Of a stretch of DNA of 64,000 bases, positions 35,891-45,316 are shown one piece after another. Position 1 is the first letter of the stretch, and each line of letters starts with the position of its first letter. Below the pieces are notes generated by a model, which worked only from the letters and a program-made list of their open reading frames with translations, searched no databases and had not been told where the DNA came from. Both the position numbers and the translations under genes were made by a program. The DNA comes from Natrinema amylolyticus_A (lineage in GTDB: Archaea > Halobacteriota > Halobacteria > Halobacteriales > Natrialbaceae). The DNA is taken from contig NZ_JBHUDI010000001.1 of NCBI RefSeq assembly GCF_042678045.1, positions 186,001-250,000 of the forward strand, given 5' to 3'.

Positions 35891-36124
35891 ACGACTGCTA
35901 TTCGTAGGCATTCGGTTATTTCGTTTGTTGCTGAATATGCGCTCTGTGTTCAGCACATACTAGATGATCTACCCGATTCTTGTCAAAAACGATGTGACCG
36001 ACTCTGAGGGAGTATGCACCACGGCGAGTTTGCGTACTTCAGTAAGAGTTGAGCCGAGGCTACTAGCCGCTTGGAGGAGTTGTCGAACAGAGGTCAGCAA
36101 AGGAGGAGACCGGGCGCCGAGTCG

Positions 36125-36820
36125 TTAGTTTGGTTCCCGAATGAATCCGAGGACTTCGTCGAGGAACTGCTCTGGCGCAGTAGCCAACCTGATGTGCCCG
36201 CCCCCGTCCATTATAGCGACTTCACTATTCGGGTGCATGTCATCGAGCAGGTCTATTCCCTCTCTGAATGGCTGGGAACTTTCGCTACCACCCAATAATA
36301 GGGCCGGCGTGGTCATGTTTTCAAACTGGGCTGGCTCGAACTCGTACCTTGCAACCGCTTGCATCTCTAGCGGCACAGTCTGCATCAGCTTCACCTGATC
36401 CTGCCAGTATGGGCTCGCCCGAAGCAAGTCAAATTCTTCAGGCAAGAGGTGAACGACATCCTGTAAGAACAAGACGAGTGCTTCCCCTTCCTTCCCGTTG
36501 TCCAGCAGTGCCATCACGTCAGTGAATGACTGTTCAGCCTCCTCGCCTTCATCCATAACCACCATTGGTTCGTATAGAATTAACCTGCGGACGTTGTCGG
36601 TTCGTCGAGCCGCCTCTAATGCGTAGAGCCCACCCGTGGAAATCCCAAGAGTGTCACTGGTTCGCCAATCACATCGACGACTGCAACCACGTCTTCGAAT
36701 ACCCGTTCGATTTCATACAGTTCATTATCGCCGCTCTCGCCGTGACCACGACGATCCATCGCGTAGACCGTGAAATGCTCCGCGAGGGGAGAACGGAGTT
36801 CCAACGCGTCCCACAATCTG
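36125..36820 (-). pseudogene. Alpha/beta hydrolase, truncated and frameshifted
   Basis: From about 36816 the minus strand reads MWDALELRSPLAEHFTVYAMDRRGHGESG and EPVTLLG, then loses one base near 36645 where GHSTGG (the nucleophile elbow) is expected. It resumes in another frame as STGGLYALEAARRTDNVRRLILYEP, then runs to the stop at 36125 through PALLLGGSES and DGGGHIRLATAPEQFL. The normal N-terminus up to the oxyanion HG turn is missing, because a stop and an unrelated AT-rich sequence precede MWDAL. Clearly inactive. Confidence 0.85.
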
Positions 36821-36837
36821 ATGATTCACCCTATGTA

Positions 36838-36865
36838 GTAATGCTATTTAACCACATAGCATTAC
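36838..36865. repeat. Perfect 10-base inverted repeat
   Basis: GTAATGCTAT and ATAGCATTAC around an 8-base loop (TTAACCAC). It begins about 20 bases from the broken 5' end of the hydrolase relic, inside the IS-bounded segment. Could be a junction left by insertion or deletion. Confidence 0.6.
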
Positions 36866-37030
36866 CGTCTGAAACATTTCCAGGGTCTGGACGGGCCGAG
36901 ACATCTCCTGGGTCAGTCCACCGAGAAACGATTCGCGCCTTCTATTCAGCAGACCCTGTCCAAACTCCCGAGTCGCTGTCAAGAGAGGAGAGGCGTGCTG
37001 GATACAAAGAATGTATGAACCACTTCCCTC

Positions 37031-38425
37031 CTAGTCCGCTGGCTTCACGTTTTGATTCAGCTGGAAGCGGTTCTCCGGGTCGTACTCGTTTTTCGACTCG
37101 ACGAGTCGGTCGTAGTTCTCGCCGTATGCGTTCCGCTCACGGCCCTCGCGGTCGCCCTCGAAGTTGACGTACGTCCCGCCCGTCGCACCTTCAGCGAGCA
37201 CATCGTGACACTCTCGCACCCACGCGATGCACTCGTCGTCTTTCGCTGGATCCTCCCAGCGTGCGCCGACGGTTACGATGTACTCCGTGTCCCGGTGTGG
37301 GTATGCGGTCGCATCCGACGCGACATCGTTGACAGCCCCGCCGACCTGATGGATAAGTACCTCGGATTGCGGGGTCGGGGACCGTTCAGCGGAGTCGATT
37401 ATGGTGTTGATCGTCTCTTCGGTGAGGGCCGTGAAATTGGGCGCCTTCCAGTAGTTTCGGGCACCCTCAGCGTACAGCTCGTCCAGCAGGCTCTGGACCT
37501 CGGTATAGCGCATCGGTCCGACGGCGTCGGCGATGGGATCGCCGTACTCGCGGAGCGGTTCGAGCACCGCCTTGCCCTCATCGAGATCACCGGCGTAGAA
37601 TCCCATCAGTATGAGAACCGTAGTTCCGTGGATCGCTTCAGGAAGGAACGGAAGCGGCGGCGCAGCGACGCTGTTCGCCCAGACAGTGCACTCCCGTGGT
37701 GCGCCTCGAGTAAACTCCTCGTAGCGGGCGAGCACGTCAGGTGCGTCCTCGTACGGGTAGACAATCGGCCCGAAGAGCACTTCCGGGCCGACTTCGTGGA
37801 GATCGAATTCGAACGACGTGATGATCCCGAAGTTACCGCTTCCGCCGCGGATCGCCCAGAAGAGGTCCGGGTTCTCGTCTTCAGTTGCGGTTACAAGTTC
37901 CCCGTCCGCGGTGACGACATCGACTGATCGAAGGTTGTCGATCGAAAGGCCGTATTTACGGCTGAGCCAGCCGATCCCACCGCCGAGTGTAACCCCGGCG
38001 ACGCCGGTCGTCGAGATGACGCCACCGGGCGTCGCGAGGCCGAACGCCTGCGTCTCGTGGTCGAGGTCAGCCATCGTCGCCCCGGGCCCGACGCGGGCGG
38101 TTCGGGATGAGGGATCAACTCGTACTAATGCGATTGAGGATAGATCGATCGTGAGACCGTTGTCACAGATGGCGTTACCAGCGACGTTATGGCCGCCGCC
38201 TTTGACGGAGAGCGGGAGATCGCGATCGCGGGCAAACTCCACGGCGGTCATCACATCGGCTGCCCCGGCGGGGCGGACGATGACGGCCGGTTCCCGGTCG
38301 ATCATCGCATTCCAGATCGATCGGGCCTCGTCGTAGCCGTCGTCTCCAGGCCGGAGCACCTTGCCGTGGGTTTCTTGCGCAAGCGTTTCGTATTCGGGTT
38401 CGTCGATCGGAGCGGTGATCGTCAT
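37031..38425 (-). CDS. FAD-linked oxidoreductase, PCMH/BBE type
   Basis: 464 residues. FAD-binding PCMH domain (about 40-215) with VKGGGHNVAGNAI, whose His is the usual covalent flavin attachment; the second attachment (a Cys in the GxCxxVG region) is not seen in ATPGGVISTTGVAGVTLGGG, so linkage is probably mono-covalent. The C-terminal BBE segment ends YDPENRFQLNQNVKP. Family members oxidise sugars, alcohols or alkaloid-type substrates with O2; substrate unknown. No signal peptide. A homologue is at 43734 and relics are at 35631 and 49888. Confidence 0.9.
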   Translation of the reverse strand: MTITAPIDEPEYETLAQETHGKVLRPGDDGYDEARSIWNAMIDREPAVIVRPAGAADVMTAVEFARDRDLPLSVKGGGHNVAGNAICDNGLTIDLSSIALVRVDPSSRTARVGPGATMADLDHETQAFGLATPGGVISTTGVAGVTLGGGIGWLSRKYGLSIDNLRSVDVVTADGELVTATEDENPDLFWAIRGGSGNFGIITSFEFDLHEVGPEVLFGPIVYPYEDAPDVLARYEEFTRGAPRECTVWANSVAAPPLPFLPEAIHGTTVLILMGFYAGDLDEGKAVLEPLREYGDPIADAVGPMRYTEVQSLLDELYAEGARNYWKAPNFTALTEETINTIIDSAERSPTPQSEVLIHQVGGAVNDVASDATAYPHRDTEYIVTVGARWEDPAKDDECIAWVRECHDVLAEGATGGTYVNFEGDREGRERNAYGENYDRLVESKNEYDPENRFQLNQNVKPAD

Positions 38426-38615
38426 GAGTTACGCCTCAAGCGAGGTACGATCACAGGGAATAGATAGGCATCTAGTGATAATCTGGCAGGCATTGCTGGT
38501 CATGCAACTGTTGCAAGAGCACACCACGGTGCACAAGAAAGGCAGTTTTCTTCGGGTCGATGGATCAATAGAGTAAATTTCTGAATTGGGTTATCAAACC
38601 ACTGCCAAGATTAGT

Positions 38616-39125
38616 CTGCTGAATACGCACTACGCGAAACGGACAGGCTACACGTTTGAGACGTGAAGACCACACTGCTCATCGATTGCGGAACCAGTTC
38701 GATATTACATATACACTGTTCGATGAAACAACCGTACGATACACAGGTCGGCTGGCAGGTGTTAGTCCGGAATCTTAATGATCTGACGGCTGTGGCGGCG
38801 GATAAAGGATACGACTGGGAAGCACTTCGGACGAAATTACGTGCCGAAGGTGTCACACCGCTGATTCCGCAACGCGGTCCAGGTTTGCGGGGGTGGGCAA
38901 GGAACCTACTCATCTACGATCGGACGTATCACCAGCGCTCGAACGCTGAGTCGGTGTTTTTCGGATTGCGACAGCGATACGGTGAGACGCTGTGGGCGAG
39001 AACGTGGTTTGGACAGTTCCGAGAACTCGTCATGAAATCAGCGGTGCGAAACATCGAACACGCAATCGAGGAGTTAAATCGCTGAATTCAGTCGTCTAAA
39101 CAACGCCCAGAGCATGGATTCAGCA
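38616..39125. mobile_element. Internally deleted IS5-like element (copy 1)
   Basis: Starts CTGCTGAATACGC and ends (reversed) TGCTGAATCCATGCTC...GTTGTTTAGAC, the same terminal blocks as the copy at 40541. Only the 3' half of the transposase gene remains, joined almost directly to the left terminal repeat, so about 450 bases were deleted inside. Confidence 0.65.
38627..39085 (+). pseudogene. IS5-family transposase, 3' fragment
   Basis: Reads HYAKRTGYTFET, shifts frame by one base at about 38665, then VKTTLLIDCGTSS, GWQVLVRNLNDLTAVAADKGYDWEALR and QRSNAESVFFGLRQRYGETLWARTWFGQFRELVMKSAVRNIE. AADKGYDW carries the second catalytic Asp and RSNAESVF the Glu of the DDE triad; the first Asp region is deleted. 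Homologous to the relic at 40591. Confidence 0.85.
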
Positions 39126-39156
39126 CGACAGGAGTGATCGAACTACATCCGTGTGA

Positions 39157-39450
39157 TCATGCTGTGTCCATGTCCAGCGTCTCTTGGAGAGGCTCGACAC
39201 GAAACACGTAATCCGCGTAACTGCCATCAAGATTCGTGGGACTCTCTTCGTCGGCATGCTCTTGACAGAGAACGGCCTCTGCCTCAACGGCACCGTGCCC
39301 GGTTTCTTCCTGATATCGTTCGAGGACGACAAACGTCGCCCTCTCGGTGCAGCCGCGACGGTGGCACTCGGGAAGCGAGTCCGGAACTCTGTCTTCGCGT
39401 CGGTTCTCGTCGTCTGTTTGCTTCTCTCGTCCGTTTTCCGTGTCTGCCAT
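39157..39450 (-). CDS. Small Cys-containing haloarchaeal protein
   Basis: 97 residues with a charged N-terminal tail (ADTENGREKQTDDENRRED) followed by a domain with CHRRGC and LCQEH, which could bind one zinc, and YADYVFRVEPLQETLD at the end. I recognise it as a type conserved among haloarchaea but cannot name its family. Function unknown, cytoplasmic. It lies between the IS fragment and the FNT transporter. Confidence 0.65.
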   Translation of the reverse strand: MADTENGREKQTDDENRREDRVPDSLPECHRRGCTERATFVVLERYQEETGHGAVEAEAVLCQEHADEESPTNLDGSYADYVFRVEPLQETLDMDTA

Positions 39451-39642
39451 CCTTGTCCCCTAGGGAAGCAAGCGAAATAATGCTGTGGTCGTTCGTGATC
39501 TCGTGCCGCATTCGCGCTATGGATTCAGCAGCGGCTGAGACTTCTACCAGAATCCTGTCAGGAACTGCGTGCGAGATAAAGAGGATGAGTTCCGCAGTAA
39601 CACCCATAACTCGTATTCAACTCAACGATATAGCTCGAACCG

Positions 39643-40470
39643 ATGCCAGAGGAAGACCGTTTCGAAGTCGAGGAACAAGAGACGTTGGCCCACATGGAAC
39701 AGATGCCGTCAGCGGCGGTGCTAGATTCGCTGATTGAAAGCGGGCTGCACGAGATGGAGCGAGAACGGTCGGGGTTGTTGCTCTCCGGGTTTTCGGCCGG
39801 ACTCGACATTGGCTTCGGGCCCCTTCTCATGGCAGTCGTACTGACTCTGTCGGCGGGAACTTTCGGGGACCTCTCGACGGAAATTCTTCTGGCCAGTGTG
39901 TACGCTGTCGGGTTCATGTTCGTCATCCTTGGGCGGTCAGAACTGTTCACCGAGCACACCACCCTCGCTGTGATTCCGGTGCTCGACCGACAGGCTTCTA
40001 TCGGCCAATTGGGACGACTGTGGGGCCTCGTCTACGTGGGCAATATCGTCGGTGGGGCTGTCTTCACGTTCTTGGCGGTGTTACTCATGCCAGGCCTCGG
40101 CGTGGTTTCGCCTGAGGCGTTCGGAACTATCGCACATAAACTCGTCAGCCACGACCTCTCCTGGCTGTTCGTCGCTGGCATCTTCGCGGGATGGTTGATG
40201 GGGCTGATGGCCTGGCTGATCACTGCCGCCCAAGAAACGATAAGCCGAATATTTATCATCTGGCTCGTGGCCGCAACGATCGGTATCCTTCATCTCCCTC
40301 ACGCTATTGCCGGAAATGTGGAAGTCCTTTTCGGCCTCTTCACGTCCTCGGCCGTATCGGTGAGTGATTATCTGGCGTTCCAGGTGCTGGCCACAGCCGG
40401 CAACGCTGTAGGCGGCACAATCTTTGTGGCCATATTGAAATACGGACATGTCGTTCGTGGCGCAAAGTAA
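39643..40470 (+). CDS. Formate/nitrite transporter (FNT) family channel
   Basis: 275 residues with six membrane helices. Features: a hydrophilic N-terminus, GFSAGLDIGFGPLLMAVVL in helix 1, GRSELFTEHTTLAVIPVLD in helix 2 and its loop, GNIVGGAVF in helix 3, and HAIAGNVEVLFGLF with the pore-lining His in helix 5. The family exchanges small monovalent anions such as formate, nitrite or hydrosulfide; haloarchaeal members of this longer type have no assigned substrate. Single gene between the two IS relics. Confidence 0.88.
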   Translation: MPEEDRFEVEEQETLAHMEQMPSAAVLDSLIESGLHEMERERSGLLLSGFSAGLDIGFGPLLMAVVLTLSAGTFGDLSTEILLASVYAVGFMFVILGRSELFTEHTTLAVIPVLDRQASIGQLGRLWGLVYVGNIVGGAVFTFLAVLLMPGLGVVSPEAFGTIAHKLVSHDLSWLFVAGIFAGWLMGLMAWLITAAQETISRIFIIWLVAATIGILHLPHAIAGNVEVLFGLFTSSAVSVSDYLAFQVLATAGNAVGGTIFVAILKYGHVVRGAK

Positions 40471-40540
40471 GAATAAAAGCGGCCGCGCGCACGTGGGGTT
40501 GAGTTGAAGCCTCCGCGATTCTGATCAATCGCTCGGTGTT

Positions 40541-41505
40541 CTGCTGGATATGCGCCCTCGGTCTTGTTTAGACGGTCGATATCATCTGAGTTAGGCCCTG
40601 AGAGATTGTTCGATGTTTCTAACGGCGGCCTTAAGAACGAGTTCTCGGAACTGTCCAAACCACGTTCTTGACTTAAGTGTTGAATCAAAACGTTTGCGCA
40701 GCGCGAAAAATATCGATTCTGCGATAGACCGTTGATGGTAGGTTTCATCATCAATCCGAGCATTGTGTGCTACATCGAGCGAGTAGAACTCACGATGCTT
40801 GATGACCGGTCTAATTCCCTCTTTTCGCAGCATGTGGCGGAGTTCGTCCCAGTCAAACCCTTTATCAGCGACGATAGTTTCCACGGTACTGAGATTTCTT
40901 TTCAGAACTTGCCACGCAATCTGCGTGTCGTGTGGTAGGTTCATCGAGCAGTGTACATCGAGAGTAGCCCGCGTAGAACAGTCTACAAGAATAGTGGTTT
41001 TGACCGACTCAAACGTCCCTTTGATGCGCTTTGCGTAGTTGTGACTCGACAAGCCATACTAGTCGAGTCGATTGCCTGTGCCTCTCCAGTATCGAATAGT
41101 TCCGCAGTCGGCTGCAACAGCATTCGCCAGATAGGCATCTTGAGATCTTGCTTTCGAGCACAAACAGTGGTGAAATCCGGTAGCTCATCTGACGAAAGAC
41201 CAAGTTTAGCGACAATAGCAGGCATTTCCCGAAGCACATCTAACAGTTGTCGGTAGAAGTGATCGAGGTATTCTCGAAGGCCGTAAATCGCCGCGATCAC
41301 CCAATCAGCATAGCCATCTTTTCCTTTGCTGAAGGGTTTTCACAGATCGCTTCCGACAGCTTTTGAGATAATTCGACGCATCGTTCGGTGAAGCGGGCCA
41401 ATTCGGAGTGCACATCCACCTGTGCTCGCTTCATTTCCTAGAAAATCCAGACATAGAGGCAATATTACTAGCGTCTAAACACGGCCCGCGCCATCTATTC
41501 AGCAG
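40541..41505 (-). mobile_element. Broken IS5-like element (copy 2)
   Basis: 965 bases. Left end CTGCTGGATATGCGCCC followed by TTGTTTAGACG; the right end read in reverse is CTGCTGAATAGATGGCGCG followed by GTGTTTAGACG, giving imperfect inverted terminal repeats of about 35 bases. No clear target duplication: the outside bases (GGTGTT and AGGTTG) differ. The transposase inside is frameshifted. Confidence 0.75.
40591..41434 (-). pseudogene. IS5-family transposase with at least two frameshifts
   Basis: From ATG 41434: KRAQVDVHSELARFTERCVEL, then a one-base change near 41330, then DWVIAAIYGLREYLDHFYRQLLDVLREMP and the first catalytic Asp in AIDST. A second frame change near 41045 leads to NYAKRIKGTFESVKTTILVDC, ADKGFDW, and AESIFFALRKRFDSTLKSRTWFGQFRELVLKAAVRNIEQSL to the stop at 40591. 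All DDE residues survive, but no single frame does. Confidence 0.85.
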
Positions 41506-41640
41506 AGGTTGCAAGAGTAACAAGTGGCCTGTTAGTTAGTGATGATGCGCTTGCCGGAGTGCATCTGCGGTCGCTGTGCCAGAAATCCGGATGTATTTCT
41601 GGGCAGTGACTCGGCTGCTTCGTTCACCCGCCTATTGATC

Positions 41641-41720
41641 GTTGAGCGCGAATGCGGGAACGAATCGTCCTCTGAAGCACGAGACGGCCAATATTGGCCG
41701 TCTCAAAACGATGGTTCTGT
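41641..41720. repeat. Intergenic block with a perfect 24-base palindrome
   Basis: The palindrome at 41681-41704 is GAGACGGCCAAT followed by its exact complement, then AAAACGGTTCT. The surrounding 70 bases (GAACGAATCG, CCTCTGAAGCACGAGACGGCC, GTCTCAAAACGGTTCT) recur in diverged form at 46490-46560. Both copies lie just beyond the 3' ends of minus-strand genes. Intergenic DNA from the IS end to 41805 has no gene. Confidence 0.65.
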
Positions 41721-41805
41721 TAGGGATTGGATACATCCGTGAGGAGCGAACTCGTCACCCAACCCCGCACTCGAACCGTATCTCACCGACCGTCCCTTCT
41801 TCGAC

Positions 41806-42195
41806 TCAATCGTCCGGAACGCGATCGACACCTCGGTGATGGTCGTGGACAGATACACGTCCAGTTCCCAACTCCGTCGCTTTATCTCTCAATCGTTCGA
41901 TGAGATCCTCACGTAGGTGGCCGTACACGTCGATAGATTCGAGGTCGATGAACTCGCCGATCGGGGGGAACTTCGGGCCCGCGACCTCCATATGAAATTC
42001 CAACGAGTCCTGGTCAGCGTGCATATGCATCACGGTCATCCGGTCCCCGTCGGCGCTGAAGTAGACGTCGTACGCCAGTATCTCCGGCTCGTTGGCCTCA
42101 ACGAAGTCCACCAACTCCGCCATCGCCGGTTTGAGTTCGCCAAACTTCCCGTCGCGCACCACAGACCGGTCGATATACACGATGGAGACCGTCAT
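41806..42195 (-). CDS. Putative antibiotic-biosynthesis-monooxygenase-fold (ABM-like) protein
   Basis: 129 residues from ATG 42195, which has a GGGAGCGAG ribosome site; the frame is open 121 codons further upstream but that part looks non-coding. MTVSIVYIDRSVVRDGKFGELKPAMAELVDFVEANEPEILAYDVYFSADGDRMTVMHMHAD has the beta-alpha-beta pattern of a dimeric ferredoxin-like (ABM) fold. Function unknown. Similar genes lie near BBE flavoproteins and TauE genes in haloarchaeal accessory regions, and one operon of that kind begins 309 bases away. Confidence 0.65.
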   Translation of the reverse strand: MTVSIVYIDRSVVRDGKFGELKPAMAELVDFVEANEPEILAYDVYFSADGDRMTVMHMHADQDSLEFHMEVAGPKFPPIGEFIDLESIDVYGHLREDLIERLRDKATELGTGRVSVHDHHRGVDRVPDD

Positions 42196-42503
42196 CTCGC
42201 TCCCCCGTGTTTGACGCTGTAACCGCGTCGTGTTGCTTCCGTGTTGATCGCTACTGTTGTTTCCATAGAACACCTCTAGTCGTTGCGCCCAACACAGCGA
42301 AGTCTCCTTCAGTACCAGGACGCCGAAGCAGGCGCTATTGGCCGTTACGACGCGTATGGCGTTAGCCGTTACCATAGGGCAGACAGTAGTTACTTCAATC
42401 CTGATGAAAACACACAGCGATATCGCTGCCGAAACCACGGCAGACCGACGAGCAGCCTGCCGTTTAGACTTCATAGTAGTATCAGTCGAAGTCACACCAG
42501 TCG
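42196..42503. other. Intergenic stretch without a supported gene
   Basis: Between the ABM-like and TauE genes, both on the minus strand. The ABM frame stays open through it, and a moderately hydrophobic run (SAVVSAAISLCVFIRI) is encoded, but codon use and lack of resemblance argue against translation. It should contain the ABM gene promoter. Confidence 0.4.
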
Positions 42504-43499
42504 TTAGTGGGTCCGTGGTGACCTCCGTTGGCGATTCTTCCTGAGCGAGTCGATCCACAGATGGACAATCGCACCACTGACCAGAACTGAAGTTCCAAAG
42601 ATGAGAACTGCACTCACCGTCTCGAACGTCTCGACCCCGTATACGATACTCACCTGCTTACTCGCGGTGGCGACAGCCCCCGCGAGTAGCATCACTGCGA
42701 AGTATCCTTTGGTGTCAGCCTCGTTTACGAGACGCGTCGCGCTTGCACCGATGCGAGCGCCGAGAGCGCTCCCGACGAGCAACGCGGCGACGACAGGGAT
42801 ATCGACGGCGTTCGACTGGGCGTAGACGAACGTCCCGAATGCACCCGGAATCATGATCTGGAAGATGCTGGTCCCAGCAGCGATTCCAGTGGGAATGCCG
42901 AACCCGTAGACCGTGACGGGGAGCAGAAGGAATCCTCCACCGACGCCGAGACATCCGGAGAGAACGCCGATACCCGACCCGAAAACGAGGATAACCCACG
43001 CTGAGACGGTCGCACCGCCGGGTAACGACACCATCGGTGGGAGCTCGATGGCCCGAACTTCGGTAGCGATTCGGCCAGTTCTCACATCGGTACCGTCAGT
43101 ACGAGCATCTCGGAGGACGAAGAGTCCGGTAAGTCCAAGAAGGCCAACGTACACCGCGCCGATGACGACGTCAGCGCTACCGAGGTCCGCGAGGAGGAAT
43201 ACGACCCGGGTGCCGACCTCGATGCCGAACGTCATCCCGAGGATCATCACCGCCGCCAGCGTGTAGCAGACCTGGCCGTGATCGCGGTGTCTGAGCGCAC
43301 CGATGACACTGGTGCCGAAGACGAACGCGAGTCCGCTCCCGACAGCCACCGGTGCCGGATATCCGATCACCAGCAGCGCTGGCGTCACGAAGAACGAGCC
43401 CCCCATCCCGAAGAACCCGAAGAGGATGCCGACGAGCAGGCCGAATCCGACGAAGAGGCTGACACTCACGATACCAAGGCCGAGGATCTCCACGGTCAA
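42504..43499 (-). CDS. TauE/SafE-family sulfite/organosulfonate exporter-like permease
   Basis: 331 residues with eight or nine helices and two glycine-rich family repeats: GLLVGILFGFFGMGGSFFVTPALL near the start and SGIGVLSGCLGVGGGFLLLPVTVYGFGIPTGIAAGTS in the middle. By family it exports sulfite, sulfonates or related sulfur anions. Its start overlaps the DUF7512-like gene by 4 bases, and that gene overlaps the flavoprotein gene, making a three-gene operon. Confidence 0.9.
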   Translation of the reverse strand: MTVEILGLGIVSVSLFVGFGLLVGILFGFFGMGGSFFVTPALLVIGYPAPVAVGSGLAFVFGTSVIGALRHRDHGQVCYTLAAVMILGMTFGIEVGTRVVFLLADLGSADVVIGAVYVGLLGLTGLFVLRDARTDGTDVRTGRIATEVRAIELPPMVSLPGGATVSAWVILVFGSGIGVLSGCLGVGGGFLLLPVTVYGFGIPTGIAAGTSIFQIMIPGAFGTFVYAQSNAVDIPVVAALLVGSALGARIGASATRLVNEADTKGYFAVMLLAGAVATASKQVSIVYGVETFETVSAVLIFGTSVLVSGAIVHLWIDSLRKNRQRRSPRTH

Positions 43500-43741
43500 G
43501 CACTCACGAGTATTTCGCGGGCGGCCGGACTAGCAACGTGCATCAATATCCCGTATCCGACGTACAGCACGAGCGCCTCTGCCAAGACGAAACCGACCGT
43601 GGCAGCAGCCTGTCCAAATTCACCGAATACTGAAGCGACCAGCAGGACGCTCAGCGGCACCACAAATATGCTCGACGGAACGACTCGGGCTGTCGATAAC
43701 CACCACCCGACCGCCACGAATCCGTCGTTCCGATTACTCAT
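43496..43741 (-). CDS. Small two-helix membrane protein (DUF7512-like)
   Basis: 81 residues with two hydrophobic segments (about 22-40 and 44-68) and a short N-terminal tail. Small proteins of this kind precede TauE/SafE permeases in haloarchaea, and the 4-base overlap with the permease start supports cotranslation and a possible accessory-subunit role. The family name is from memory of that context. Confidence 0.65.
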   Translation of the reverse strand: MSNRNDGFVAVGWWLSTARVVPSSIFVVPLSVLLVASVFGEFGQAAATVGFVLAEALVLYVGYGILMHVASPAAREILVSA

Positions 43742-45167
43742 GGCATGCTTCGCCGTCAGTTTGAGCGCTTCCGGACGGCGTGATGTTCTGGTTAAGACTG
43801 AACAGGTTCGTCGGGTCGTACTCGTCCTTTAGCGCGACCAACCTCTCGTACGTCGGTCCAAACGTGGTCCGCATCGTGTCCTCGCCCCCTTCGAGGAATC
43901 CCGGGAAGTTCAAGTAGACCGACCCGTCCGAGAACTGGCGCATGTCGTCGAGACAGTCGCGTACCCACTCGACGTTGGCGTCGTCGTCTTCCGGGCGCTC
44001 CCAGTTCGCTTCGACGCCAAGCAGGAAGGGCGCGTGTCGCCCTGCGAACGCACTCTCCTCGACGTCAACCCATTCGATTGCGCCTCCCAACTGCCAGACA
44101 TCGATCGTCGAGAGCGGTGACGGTGCCACGTCGGTCCAGTAGGTGATCCGATCGATGGCGGACTCCGACAGGCCGTCGAGGTACAGCGACTTCCAGTAGT
44201 AGCGCATCCCGTCGGGGTAGTCCTCGTCGAACAGTTGCTGAAACTCCACGTATGGCATCGTCCCGCTAAAGTCGGCGATCGGTTCGGCGATCTCTCGCAT
44301 GGGTGCCAGTACCTGTTCGCCGTCCGCGACCGAACCCGCGTAACAGCCCGCGATTGCGATCTTGAGTTCGTCCACAGTATCCACCGCGAAGAGTTCCTCG
44401 TCGGGCATCACACCTGACAGGGTGAGCAAGCTGACTTCCGGGGGCGCATCCGCGACGTAGTCGCGGTAGGCTTCCAACACCTCAACCATCCGGTCACCCG
44501 AATAGAACACGAGGCAGATCGCCACGTCCTGGCCGATCGGGTGGAGATCGAACTCGAAGCCGGTGACGACCCCGAAGTTGCCGCCGCCACCGCGAAGCCC
44601 CCAGAAGAGTTCCTCGTGCCTGTCGGTGCTGGCGGTCAGATAGTCGCCGTCTGCCGTGACCAGATCGATGGATGTGAGGTTGTCACAGGTCAAGCCGTAC
44701 TTGCAGCGGAGATGACCGATACCACCACCGAGCGTCAGTCCCGCGACTCCCGTCTCCGAGACGGCCCCACCAGGCGTTGCTAGCCCGAAGGCCTGGGTTT
44801 CGTGATCCACGTCTGCCCACGTGGCACCCGCCTGGACCCACGCCGTCCGCTCGTCAGGGTCTACCCGCACGCCCCGCATCTCGGAGAGGTCGATGACGAG
44901 CCCGTCGTCGCAGACGGCGGTCCCGGCGACGTTGTGGCCGCCGCCACGTACCGCTACCAGCAGGTCGTTCTTGCGGGCGAGGTTCACCGCACTGATGACG
45001 TCGCGGACGCCACGGCACCGGGCGATCAGGGCCGGATGCTTGTCGATCATCCCGTTCCACACCGCCCGAGCGTCGTCGTAGTCAGCGTCGTCGGGGCGAA
45101 TCAAATCGCCGTGGAATCCGGCTTCGAACTGTTCCATCTGGTCGGCTGGGGTGGCGTGTTGTGCCAT
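43734..45167 (-). CDS. FAD-linked oxidoreductase, PCMH/BBE type
   Basis: 477 residues from ATG 45167; an upstream ATG at 45206 is in frame. VRGGGHNVAGTAV holds the flavin-linked His; GLATPGGAVSETGVAGLTLGGG lacks the second (Cys) attachment, as in the paralogue at 37031, with which it is similar along the whole length. BBE end: YDPTNLFSLNQNITP. Ends 8 bases inside the DUF7512-like gene, so it is first in the operon flavoprotein - small membrane protein - TauE. It is divergent from the FilR1-type regulator at 45317, its likely controller. Confidence 0.9.
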   Translation of the reverse strand: MAQHATPADQMEQFEAGFHGDLIRPDDADYDDARAVWNGMIDKHPALIARCRGVRDVISAVNLARKNDLLVAVRGGGHNVAGTAVCDDGLVIDLSEMRGVRVDPDERTAWVQAGATWADVDHETQAFGLATPGGAVSETGVAGLTLGGGIGHLRCKYGLTCDNLTSIDLVTADGDYLTASTDRHEELFWGLRGGGGNFGVVTGFEFDLHPIGQDVAICLVFYSGDRMVEVLEAYRDYVADAPPEVSLLTLSGVMPDEELFAVDTVDELKIAIAGCYAGSVADGEQVLAPMREIAEPIADFSGTMPYVEFQQLFDEDYPDGMRYYWKSLYLDGLSESAIDRITYWTDVAPSPLSTIDVWQLGGAIEWVDVEESAFAGRHAPFLLGVEANWERPEDDDANVEWVRDCLDDMRQFSDGSVYLNFPGFLEGGEDTMRTTFGPTYERLVALKDEYDPTNLFSLNQNITPSGSAQTDGEACHE

Positions 45168-45316
45168 ACAACAGTGGACGACTTCACGGGTGTTGGCCTC
45201 ACTCATCGAGTAGTGTTCGGCGTCGAGAGTACCGTTTCAGGTGGCGAGACGAATTCCGGGGCGTGTACGGGATAGAGTTACTATCAGTGACGGCCTCTAT
45301 CGAGTGAGTGAGTCAC

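Larger units (their letters stand above)
35928..36952. mobile_element. Segment bounded by IS5-like terminal repeats with a hydrolase relic inside
   Basis: Left edge TTGCTGAATATGCGCTC matches the left end of the broken IS at 40541 (CTGCTGGATATGCGCCC). The right edge, read in reverse, is CTGCTGAATAGAAGGCGCG, matching the right end of the same IS (CTGCTGAATAGATGGCGCG). Ends are inverted as in a complete element of 1.03 kb, but no transposase remains; a hydrolase pseudogene fills it. Either a non-autonomous unit carrying cargo or two independent solo ends. Confidence 0.45.

Noticed and set aside
35100..36300. Possibility that the 35-50 kb region is one intact prophage or plasmid insertion
   Set aside because: No integrase, capsid, replication or partition genes; only IS relics and metabolic genes are present.
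41806..42558. Full 250-codon version of the ABM-like gene
   Set aside because: Residues upstream of the ATG at 42195 have no resemblance and poor codon use; the internal start has a ribosome site.
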